From NCBI GenBank assembly GCA_964372275.1, contig CAYJRR010000086.1, positions 7,636-16,827 of the forward strand: a DNA stretch of 9,192 nucleotides, in the 5' to 3' direction. A program made the position numbers and the translations under genes. This stretch comes from CAYJRR01 sp964372275 [NCBI: uncultured bacterium]. GTDB lineage: Bacteria > CAYJRR01. How positions within the stretch are numbered: position 1 is the first letter of the stretch; each line of letters begins with the position of its first letter. This document shows positions 1 to 5,998 of this stretch, one piece after another. Below the pieces are notes generated by a model, which did no database searches, was not told the origin of the DNA, and saw nothing but the letters and a program-made list of their open reading frames with translations.

Positions 1-1
1 G

Positions 2-415
2 CTCGACACCGCCGGCAATCCGGTGGTCGCGTGGGAGGAACCGGATACGACCGTCACCAACGTCTACGTCAAACGTTGGACCGGGACGGCGTTCGTCTCG
101 GTCGGTGGCCCGATCCAGGAGCAGCTCGGAACGACGAACGCCACCGTTTCGAGAGTCGTCGTCGATCCCAAGACCAACTTCCCGATCGTGGCCTGGTTGG
201 AGGGGGACGGCAGCAGCTCCGAGGTGTTCGTCAAGCGGTGGGACGGATCGAACTGGGGGCCGACCGAGACGATCAAGCCGACGATCAACAACGGCGTGCT
301 GAGCTTCCAGCCGTTCATGACGATCGGCAAGACGAAGACCCCGGTCTTGAGCTTCATCGAGCAGGATCCGACCGGGACCACCTTCAGCGTCTACGTGCAG
401 CAGATGAACCGCTGA
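2..415 (+). CDS. C-terminal end of a beta-propeller-like surface protein (5' truncated by window edge)
   Basis: The reading frame is open from the first bases of the window to the TGA at 413-415, giving the last 137 residues of a longer protein. It holds the last three units of a repeat with a strand of type NPVVAWxE, then (I/V)(Y/F)VKRWxG. The key Trp codons are at 77-79 and 239-241, and the final unit ends in YVQQMNR. The unit spacing is 54-55 residues. The whole fragment aligns with the C-terminus of the next gene, with more than half of the residues identical by eye and a shared ending SFIEQDP...FSVYV..MNR, so the two are tandem paralogues. By analogy it is probably a secreted or lipid-anchored seven-bladed propeller. 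The N-terminus and any signal peptide lie outside the window. No function beyond a surface or binding protein can be assigned. It lies 22 bases from the next start and is probably co-transcribed with it. Confidence 0.85.
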   Translation, partial: LDTAGNPVVAWEEPDTTVTNVYVKRWTGTAFVSVGGPIQEQLGTTNATVSRVVVDPKTNFPIVAWLEGDGSSSEVFVKRWDGSNWGPTETIKPTINNGVLSFQPFMTIGKTKTPVLSFIEQDPTGTTFSVYVQQMNR

Positions 416-427
416 CGATCTCTTCTT

Positions 428-434
428 GGAGAGG
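428..434 (+). promoter_or_regulatory. Ribosome binding site deciding the start at 438
   Basis: GGAGAGG lies just upstream of the ATG at 438. An in-frame TTG at 426 would overlap this site and lengthen the signal peptide awkwardly, so ATG 438 is the better start. Confidence 0.6.
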
Positions 435-437
435 GCG

Positions 438-2309
438 ATGAGATCGACTGTTCGCGCCGCATCGATCGTGCTCGGGCTCGCCGCCGCGAGCTGCTCGTCC
501 GACGAAGAGGGGTCGATCGGACCGACCGGGATCGGCATCGACCTGCTCGAGCCGGAGGATCAGAGCTACACCAACGGCACCGTCACCGTTCGCGCCGTGA
601 CCTACGGACTCTCCCCCGACCTGCCGGTGCACATCCTGGTGAACGACGCGGTGGTGATGACGCTCGACGCCGCGCCCTACGTCTACCAGTGGGACACAAG
701 CGGCAGCGTCGAGGGTCCGCAGCAGATCAAGGCCCGGGTCACCTCCGACGAAGTCCTGTACGAGAGCCGGAAGATCTACGTCCGCGTCGATCGAACGCCG
801 CCCGTGGTCAGCTCCCGAACTCCGGCCACGGGGGCGATCAACGTTCCGGTGACCGATCCGATCCGGATCGACTTCAGCGAACCGATCGATCCCGCCACCG
901 TCACCCAGGAGTCGGTCCGCTTGACCGGCGCGAGCTCGGCCGAGATCGCCAAGACGCTGTCGATCGGCGACGACGGCACGTCGGTGACGATCGCGCCGAT
1001 CGGCGAGATGGCGCTGCCGCTTACCGCCCGCATCGAGCTGACCGGCGACATCGCCGACCTCGCCGGAAACCGACTCGCGGCCGAGAGCGACTGGACCTTC
1101 TCGGTTCCGGCGTGGTTGCCGATCGGCGGGCGGGTCAACCTTCCGACGCGGAACCTGGTGAACACCTCGGCCGCGCCGGTGGCGGTGGTCGGCTCGAGCG
1201 GGCAGCTGGTCGTCGCCGCCGTCGAGGCGGTCGGAGCCAACCCGGCTGACGTCTACGTCTACAAGTGGAACGGGACGCAGTGGTCACCGCTCGGAACGGC
1301 CTTGAACACCCTTTCCGGCGCCGCCTCCAATCCGGCGATCGCGGTGAGCACGAGCGGAAATCCGGTCGTGACTTGGACCGAAACCAACGGAACGACCGCG
1401 CAGATCTTCCTGCAGCAGTGGAACGGAGCCGCTTGGGTCGGGATCGGGTCGGCGAACGGCGTTCTCGACGGAAATGCCACCGCCTCCACCCAGGCCGACT
1501 TTCCGACACTCGCGCTCGACCCGGCGACGGCGGCTCCGATCGTCGCCTGGCAGGAGCAGCAGGCGGCGAACAACACCGCGTCGCCCGACATCTTCGTCCG
1601 GAAGTGGAACGCGACGTCGTCGTTCTTCGAAACTCCCGGGGGCGGCGTTCTGTCGGGCGTCGGCGCGGTGGCCAGCAACACCAGCGCGGCGACACGACCG
1701 TTCCTCCGGCCGGCGCCGAACGGGACCTTCTCCCTGATCTGGCAGGAGACGGCGCAGGCGAACGGAAACACCAGCGACGGCTTCATCCGGCGATGGAACG
1801 GAACGGCGTTCGAATCGCCGTTTCCGACGCAGAGCTCGGTGGGGGCCACCGGCGCCACGAACGCGACGAGCCTGGTCTCGCCGACCCTTTGGCCCGACAC
1901 ACTCGGAAACCCGGTCGTCGCATGGGAGGAGGAGGCCACCCAGGGGGGCCTTCGCGACATCTACGTCCGGCGGTGGACCGGAACGGCGTTCGTCACGATG
2001 GGGAGTGCGCTGCAAGAGCAGACCGGGACGACGACCGCGACCGGCGCGCGGATCGTCCTGGACGGATCGGCCAATCCGGTCGTCGCTTGGCTGGAGGGGG
2101 ACGGCTCGGTGTCGGATATTTTCGTTCGACGGTGGAACGGCACGAACTGGTCGGCGAGTCAGGCGATCGTTCCGCCGTCGGACAACGGCATTCTCAGCTT
2201 CCAGCCCTATCTGGCGCTCGACTCGAGGAAGGTCCCCTACCTCAGCTTCATCGAGCAGGACCCGGTCGGAGGAAAGTTCAGCGTTTACGTCCTGCGAATG
2301 AATCGCTGA
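438..2309 (+). CDS. Ig-like / seven-repeat beta-propeller lipoprotein
   Basis: This is a 623-residue predicted surface lipoprotein. Residues 1-19 form a lipoprotein signal: an Arg-containing N-region, a hydrophobic core, and lipobox AASC with Cys19 followed by SSDEE. Residues about 34-117 look like a bacterial Ig-like domain (EPEDQSYTNGTVTVRA...). Residues about 120-225 look like an SbsA-type Ig-like domain (Big_5), with TPPVVSSRTPATGA, then IDFSEPIDPATV, then DLAGN and WTFSV. From about 230 to the end there are seven units, each a strand like NPVVAWxE followed by IFVRRWNGT. The Trp positions are 277, 328, 390, 453, 513 and 566, and the last unit ends at Met621. The spacing of 51-63 residues and the count of seven suggest a closed seven-bladed propeller. 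No catalytic motif is visible. It may bind ligands or help in adhesion, but the function is unknown. It forms a tandem pair with the upstream paralogue. Confidence 0.93.
   Translation: MRSTVRAASIVLGLAAASCSSDEEGSIGPTGIGIDLLEPEDQSYTNGTVTVRAVTYGLSPDLPVHILVNDAVVMTLDAAPYVYQWDTSGSVEGPQQIKARVTSDEVLYESRKIYVRVDRTPPVVSSRTPATGAINVPVTDPIRIDFSEPIDPATVTQESVRLTGASSAEIAKTLSIGDDGTSVTIAPIGEMALPLTARIELTGDIADLAGNRLAAESDWTFSVPAWLPIGGRVNLPTRNLVNTSAAPVAVVGSSGQLVVAAVEAVGANPADVYVYKWNGTQWSPLGTALNTLSGAASNPAIAVSTSGNPVVTWTETNGTTAQIFLQQWNGAAWVGIGSANGVLDGNATASTQADFPTLALDPATAAPIVAWQEQQAANNTASPDIFVRKWNATSSFFETPGGGVLSGVGAVASNTSAATRPFLRPAPNGTFSLIWQETAQANGNTSDGFIRRWNGTAFESPFPTQSSVGATGATNATSLVSPTLWPDTLGNPVVAWEEEATQGGLRDIYVRRWTGTAFVTMGSALQEQTGTTTATGARIVLDGSANPVVAWLEGDGSVSDIFVRRWNGTNWSASQAIVPPSDNGILSFQPYLALDSRKVPYLSFIEQDPVGGKFSVYVLRMNR
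1908..2309 (+). repeat. Segment duplicated between the two tandem lipoprotein genes (copy of 17-415)
   Basis: The last three propeller units here match those at 17-415 in order, spacing and much of the sequence. The match is strong at the DNA level around the shared stretch AGCTTCATCGAGCAGGA. There is a small length difference in the linker of the first unit and another before the second. This supports a gene duplication. The extent beyond the window edge is unknown. Confidence 0.75.
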
Positions 2310-2314
2310 GAGAG

Positions 2315-2343
2315 CCCGGATATGAATGCCTATTCGAATCGGG
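2315..2343. other. Imperfect inverted repeat between convergent genes
   Basis: CCCG...GAAT pairs with ATTC...CGGG around the loop GCCT, with an unpaired internal bulge. It lies just after the stop at 2309 and could act as a weak shared terminator. There is no T-tract and the stem is broken, so this is a low-confidence call. Confidence 0.25.
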
Positions 2344-2400
2344 TCATGTAGAGATTCTGTTGTCCGGCCTCGTTGCCTCCAATTACGCCAGCCGCTTGAC
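2330..2400 (-). pseudogene. Possible out-of-frame C-terminal remnant of the lipoprotein at 2383-2856
   Basis: In a different minus-strand frame from the preceding lipoprotein, this stretch ends in GNEAGQQNLYMTRFE and a TAG at 2330-2332. The pattern (acidic turn, then NLYMTRF) resembles the end of a propeller-type repeat such as GDGSVSDIFVRRWN in the neighbouring gene. One reading is an internal deletion plus frameshift that joined the N-terminal Ig-like part to the very end of the gene. The similarity is short and judged by eye, so this is tentative. Confidence 0.3.
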
Positions 2401-2856
2401 CAAGCTGATGGCTGAATAGCCATGCGGCGCTGGCGCCTTCGCTGCTTTGGTAGCCTTCATCGAGTCGCCGGTGCGGTCGAGCAGGTCGAGGGTGAGGGTG
2501 ACGGAGATCTCGTCGTAGAGGGAGAAGCGTGGGTCGGGCGTGAAGGTCAGGACGGCGCCGCTCGAGACGACGGTTCCGGGTACGGGCGTCTCGCCGGAGC
2601 GGACGAGGAAGCTCGATTCGTCGACGGACGCCGGATCGATCGTTTCGGAGAAGGTGACGACGATCGGTTGCTCGACGTCGACGCCGGCGGCATCGGCGGC
2701 GGGGATCGTCGAGAGGACACGCGGGCGGACGACGACACGGACCCCTTTCACGTAGTCGTCGCAGGCGGTCAGCGCGAGGGCGGCCAGCACGGGCGCGCCG
2801 AGTCGGTCCGTCGATCGCCTCCTCGTCGGGGTTCGCTCCACCGATCGGCACTCCAT
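2383..2856 (-). CDS. Short lipoprotein with one SbsA-type Ig-like domain, apparently truncated
   Basis: This reads as 157 residues from the ATG at 2856. The start was chosen because it puts a signal peptide in place: RRRSTDRLGAP, a hydrophobic run, and lipobox LTAC with Cys32. A TTG further upstream at 2925 would make an implausible leader. Residues about 44-133 match the SbsA Ig-like (Big_5) pattern: STIPAADAAGVDVEQPIVV, then TFSETIDPASV, then LTFTPDPRFSLYDEISVTL. After DRTGDSM the sequence changes to an Ala/Lys-rich tail that does not complete the domain, and it soon stops. Family members usually carry on into repeats or further domains, as the gene at 438-2309 does. I therefore read this as the surviving front of a larger gene. 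It could still be expressed as a small lipoprotein. It is convergent with the propeller gene and divergent from the sigma factor operon. Confidence 0.7.
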   Translation of the reverse strand: MECRSVERTPTRRRSTDRLGAPVLAALALTACDDYVKGVRVVVRPRVLSTIPAADAAGVDVEQPIVVTFSETIDPASVDESSFLVRSGETPVPGTVVSSGAVLTFTPDPRFSLYDEISVTLTLDLLDRTGDSMKATKAAKAPAPHGYSAISLVKRLA

Positions 2857-2921
2857 TCCCGTCCCACCGGCCGGTCCACGGACGACCGGCGGACCGTCCC
2901 GGCGGGTCGGCGCCTCAAATC

Positions 2922-2950
2922 TCAACGGAGACGGGCAGATACACTATGAT
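2922..2950 (+). promoter_or_regulatory. Candidate sigma-70-type promoter for the ECF operon
   Basis: The -10-like TATGAT at 2945-2950 (one mismatch to consensus) sits 17 bases after TCAACG at 2922-2927, a poor -35. The expected start of transcription is near 2957, giving a leader of about 80 bases before the ATG at 3040. The leader begins with a perfect 6-bp hairpin, CCGCCG (2958-2963) with CGGCGG (2969-2974). The AT-rich patch stands out in GC-rich surroundings. No GGAAC-type ECF promoter motif was seen here, so autoregulation by the sigma factor is not supported. Confidence 0.4.
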
Positions 2951-3039
2951 GTGGGGGCCGCCGCGGGTCGGCGGGTGCGCGGCGTCACCGTCGCCTTTCC
3001 GTGGCGGCGGCGCGGCGGGTCTAGTTCGGCAGGGATGGG

Positions 3040-3525
3040 ATGGAGCTCCCCTCGATCGAGGAGCTGTACCAGCGATACGGCGCCTTGGTGCGCCGGCGGG
3101 CGCGCGCCATCTTGGGGGAGGAGCAGGCGGCGCTCGACGCGATGCAGGAGGTCTTCGTGAGGGCGATGCGCGAGCGCGACGGATTTCGGGGGGAGGCCTC
3201 GCCGGTGACCTGGCTTTACCGGATCACCACCAACCTCTGCCTGAACCGCGTGCGCGACCATGCGCGGCGCCGGGAGCTGATGGAGGCGCAGGGGCCGCCG
3301 CCGGCAGGAGCGCCGGCCGACTCCGAGGACAAGGCGATCCTGGCTTCGGTCCTCGCCCGCGTGCCGGAGGAGCTGCGCGAGATCGCCGTCTACTACTACG
3401 TCGACGAGATGAACCAGGACGAGATCGCCGAGCTCACGGGATTGGGCCGCCGGACGGTCGGGAACCGGCTCGAGGAGTTCCGCGCCAAGGCGCGCGCCGC
3501 GGCGGGCGGAGGGGAGGCGGCATGA
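3040..3525 (+). CDS. ECF-type RNA polymerase sigma factor
   Basis: This 161-residue protein is of normal length for an extracytoplasmic-function sigma factor, which directs RNA polymerase to a small regulon. Sigma region 2 spans about residues 7-80, with DAMQEVFVRAMRERDGFRGE followed by the region 2.3/2.4 signature VTWLYRITTNLCLNRVRDHARR. A Gly/Pro/Ala-rich linker covers about 84-95. Region 4 spans about 100-152, with VPEELREIAVYYYVDEM, then the helix-turn-helix QDEIAELTGLGRRTVGNRLE. The start ATG at 3040 is preceded by AGGGA. Its TGA overlaps the start of the next gene (ATGA), which encodes its likely anti-sigma partner, so the two are translationally coupled. Target promoters cannot be read from this window. 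The family call is firm; the subgroup is not determined. Confidence 0.95.
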   Translation: MELPSIEELYQRYGALVRRRARAILGEEQAALDAMQEVFVRAMRERDGFRGEASPVTWLYRITTNLCLNRVRDHARRRELMEAQGPPPAGAPADSEDKAILASVLARVPEELREIAVYYYVDEMNQDEIAELTGLGRRTVGNRLEEFRAKARAAAGGGEAA

Positions 3526-4283
3526 TCGACCTGGACCGCCGCGAGCCGCACGCCGGGTGTCCGTCCAATCTCCGGCTCGACCGCCTGCTGGCCGGGGAGC
3601 TTGCGGCGGAACCCGAGCGCGAGCTTCGCGCGCACCTCGCCGCCTGCGCGCGATGCGCGGCGCGGTTCGCCGCGATCGAGGAGGAGGCCCGTGCCTTCCC
3701 GCGCGAGGTCTGGATCCAGGGCGAGGCGGCGAAGGCGAGACGCGCGCTCCGCGCCGGCCGCGGTCACTGGGGGACGATCGCCGCCTCGCTGTCGGCCGCC
3801 GCCGCGGCGGTGGCGCTCTTCCACCTGGCGCCGCTTCCGCATCCGCACCCGGCGGGCGTCCGATCGAAGGGGGGAGAGGCGCTCGATCTGGTGGTGCGCC
3901 ACCGCGACGGATCGGTCGAGGAGACCTCCGGCGACGGACGGCTCCTTCCCGGGGATGCGGTCCGCTTTCGCCTGTCGCTGGCGACCGGGGGAACGGTGGC
4001 GGTGCTGGGCCTCGACGCCGCCGGCCTGGTTACCGCCTACGTCGAGCCGGTCGCCGTGCCGGCCGGCCGGACGGTGATCGAGGGGAGCGTCGTGCTCGAC
4101 GAAACGCCGGGTGCGGAACGGTTCGTGGCGGTGATCTGCGCCGCGGCGCCGTCGGCGGAGACCCTCGTCGCGCGAGGGCGGGCGGCGCTGGAGGCGGCGG
4201 CGGGGGATCCGCGCCGGGTGGGTGACCTCGGCATCAAGGGGTGCCGGCAGGTGTCGGCCGTCGTCGAGAAGGAGGCGCCGTGA
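3522..4283 (+). CDS. Membrane-bound zinc-finger anti-sigma factor with DUF4384-like domain
   Basis: This is a 253-residue protein. The N-terminal cytoplasmic part carries the anti-sigma zinc-finger pattern HLAACARC (His38, Cys42, Cys45), with Cys13 as a possible fourth ligand. This is the standard motif that grips ECF sigma factors. A hydrophobic Ala-rich segment at about 83-103 is the likely single membrane span. Residues about 120-215 resemble the DUF4384 family often found beside bacterial caspase-like proteins: GDAVRFRLSLATGGTVAVLG, then DAAGLVTAYVEP, then DETPGAERFVAVIC. If the span is real, that domain is periplasmic and could sense an envelope signal. The ATG at 3522 overlaps the sigma factor stop. 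The frame is open further upstream, but that part only shadows the sigma gene. The gene ends in a GTGA overlap with the caspase gene. The anti-sigma role is inferred from motif plus position. Confidence 0.88.
   Translation: MIDLDRREPHAGCPSNLRLDRLLAGELAAEPERELRAHLAACARCAARFAAIEEEARAFPREVWIQGEAAKARRALRAGRGHWGTIAASLSAAAAAVALFHLAPLPHPHPAGVRSKGGEALDLVVRHRDGSVEETSGDGRLLPGDAVRFRLSLATGGTVAVLGLDAAGLVTAYVEPVAVPAGRTVIEGSVVLDETPGAERFVAVICAAAPSAETLVARGRAALEAAAGDPRRVGDLGIKGCRQVSAVVEKEAP
4269..4275 (+). promoter_or_regulatory. Ribosome binding site deciding the GTG start at 4280
   Basis: AAGGAGG lies inside the 3' end of the anti-sigma gene, 4 bases before GTG 4280. It supports GTG 4280 over the in-frame ATG at 4241, which would add 13 residues ahead of the signal peptide and overlap the upstream gene by about 40 bases. 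Confidence 0.7.
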
Positions 4284-5872
4284 ACGTCGGGCGCCGACGG
4301 TGGACGCCGACCCGGACGCTCGTCGGCGTCTTGGTTCTCGTCGCAGCGATCCTGCTCGTGTCGTCCTCCGCCGACGCGGCGGTTCGCCGCTATGCCCTGG
4401 TCGTCGGCGCCAACGTGGGCGATGCCGGGGAGGTGGAGCTCCGCTACGCGGAGAGCGATGCCAAGAGGATCGGAAAGATTCTGCGGGAGATGGGGGGCTT
4501 CCCGCCGGAGAACGTGCTGTTCCTCGACGGGGCGACCTCCGACGACGTGCGGCGGACGTTGATCACCATCAACTCGCGCGTGCGCGAGACGAGCGGCGAT
4601 TCGATGCTGTTCGTCTTCTACTCGGGACATGCCGACAGCGAGTCGCTCCACCTGCGCGGCACGCGCCTGCCGATGGACGAGCTGAAGGGGCTGGTCGACG
4701 GTTCGCCCGCCACGGCCCGCGTGCTGGTGATAGACGCCTGCCGCTCGGGCAGCGTGACGCGGGTGAAGGGGGGGAAGAAGGGACCGAGCTTCGCCATCGA
4801 CGTCGACGAGCGCCTGACGGCGAAGGGGGTGGCGATCCTCACCTCGAGCGCGGCGGGGGAGGATTCGCAGGAGTCCGACCAGCTCGCCGCGAGCTTCTTC
4901 ACCCACTACCTCGCCTCCGGCCTGATCGGCGCCGCCGACCGGGACGGCGACGGGCAGGTGACGCTGTCGGAGGCGTTCACCTACGCCTCCGAGCGGACGC
5001 TGATCGCGACCGCCGGCACCATCGCCGGTCCCCAGCATCCGACCTACCGCTTCGACCTGGGCGGTCAAGGGGACCTGGTGCTGACCGCGCCACGGCAGCG
5101 AACGGTCGGGTTCGGCGAGCTCACCTTTCCGGCGGCGGGGAACTACATCGTGCAGCGGTCGAGCGGCTCCGGCCCGGTGGTCGCGGAGGTGGCGGCCGAA
5201 AATGGCGGGCGGCGGCTGGCGGTGGCGGCGGGGAACTACCACGTGACGCGTCGCGAGACCGACCACCTGCTCGAAGGGCGCTTCGCCGTCGCCGACGGCG
5301 GGACGACGCCGGTGGCGCGGGAACGGATGACGCCGATCGCCTACGCCCAGGTGGTGCGGAAAGGGGGGACCTCCCGCACGCGGGTGGTGAGCGCCTACGT
5401 CGCCGCCGGGCGGCGAGGTCCGGTGCTCGAGTTCGAACCGGCCCCGCATCGCGACCTCGGCGTGCGCGTCGACTTCAAGCCGCTGTCGCTCGACCTCCGG
5501 CTGACGGCGCTCGACGTCGAGCTTCCGGAGCGGCAGGACGTTCCGACGGTCGGCTTCGAGGAGCGGGCGTTGAGCGTGGCGGCGGTGCGCTCGATCGACC
5601 TCGGTCCGTCGTCGGTGGGGTTCGGCCTGGAGACGGGGGTGTTCCGCATGGAGCGCATGCACCCGCTGCTCGACGGGACCCGGCCGGAGATCACCGGCTT
5701 CTTCTACGGACCGGTGCTGCAGGCGGAAGTGCCGGTCTGGCGGCGGCTCCATGTCCGCCTCGACGGAGGGCTGCTCGCCCATTCACTCAAGCCCCCCCGG
5801 ACCGAGGAGGAGAACCGGTTCGTGACGACCGTCACGTATCGGATCTCGGCCGGTCTGGGCCTCTACTTCTAA
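4280..5872 (+). CDS. Exported caspase-like (peptidase C14) protein with EF-hand-like loop and barrel-like C-terminus
   Basis: This reads as 530 residues from GTG 4280. Residues 1-33 look like a Sec signal peptide: RRRW...TR, a long Leu/Val/Ala core, and ADA before Ala34. The caspase p20-like domain covers about 36-250. It starts RRYALVVGAN, has the catalytic His in FVFYSGHAD (His117) and the catalytic Cys in VLVIDACRSG (Cys154), and includes the conserved AILTSSAAGE segment. DRDGDGQVTLSE (220-231) fits an EF-hand calcium loop. A beta-rich linker covers about 268-350. The last 160 residues alternate polar and hydrophobic positions in several strands and end YRISAGLGLYF, with a terminal Phe as in outer-membrane barrels. 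Predicted role: a cysteine protease cleaving after basic or acidic residues in the envelope; the substrate is unknown. It is the third gene of the sigma/anti-sigma operon and is translationally coupled to it. The fold and dyad are firm; the barrel is an inference. Confidence 0.9.
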   Translation: MNVGRRRWTPTRTLVGVLVLVAAILLVSSSADAAVRRYALVVGANVGDAGEVELRYAESDAKRIGKILREMGGFPPENVLFLDGATSDDVRRTLITINSRVRETSGDSMLFVFYSGHADSESLHLRGTRLPMDELKGLVDGSPATARVLVIDACRSGSVTRVKGGKKGPSFAIDVDERLTAKGVAILTSSAAGEDSQESDQLAASFFTHYLASGLIGAADRDGDGQVTLSEAFTYASERTLIATAGTIAGPQHPTYRFDLGGQGDLVLTAPRQRTVGFGELTFPAAGNYIVQRSSGSGPVVAEVAAENGGRRLAVAAGNYHVTRRETDHLLEGRFAVADGGTTPVARERMTPIAYAQVVRKGGTSRTRVVSAYVAAGRRGPVLEFEPAPHRDLGVRVDFKPLSLDLRLTALDVELPERQDVPTVGFEERALSVAAVRSIDLGPSSVGFGLETGVFRMERMHPLLDGTRPEITGFFYGPVLQAEVPVWRRLHVRLDGGLLAHSLKPPRTEEENRFVTTVTYRISAGLGLYF

Positions 5873-5984
5873 GCGAATCGCGGTGCCTTCGAGGCGGTGT
5901 GGTTGCCGTCGGAGCCGAAGAAAAATCTCGCCCCGATTGCCGCCGATCCGGTCCGGCGGGTCTGTCCGGTTGAGGCATACGGAC

Positions 5985-5991
5985 AAAGGAG
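5985..5991 (+). promoter_or_regulatory. Ribosome binding site deciding the start at 5999
   Basis: AAAGGAG lies 7 bases before ATG 5999. It rules out the longer in-frame start near 5897, which has no such site and would hide the lipoprotein signal. Confidence 0.75.
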
Positions 5992-5998
5992 ATCGAAC

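Noticed and set aside
2408-2423. Hairpin ATGGCT/AGCCAT considered as a recombination or attachment site
   Set aside because: It has only a 6-bp stem, no matching partner site, no integrase or transposase nearby, and no conserved core like that of integron sites.
2946-3521. Upstream extension of the anti-sigma reading frame
   Set aside because: The open frame only shadows the sigma factor in another frame. The anti-sigma start at 3522 gives the usual coupling and a normal-sized protein.
4037-5782. Long open frame on the minus strand opposite the caspase gene
   Set aside because: It is Arg/His/Pro-rich with no domain pattern and mirrors the codon structure of the plus-strand gene, which has clear catalytic motifs and a ribosome binding site. 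It is a GC-rich shadow.
4222-5973. Long plus-strand frame overlapping the caspase gene
   Set aside because: It has low-complexity Arg/Gly composition and no motifs, and it runs across the stop of the real gene. It is a shadow frame.
5873-5998. Promoter search ahead of the cysteine-rich lipoprotein
   Set aside because: TTGCCG at 5903-5908 has no acceptable -10 at the right distance, so no promoter was called.
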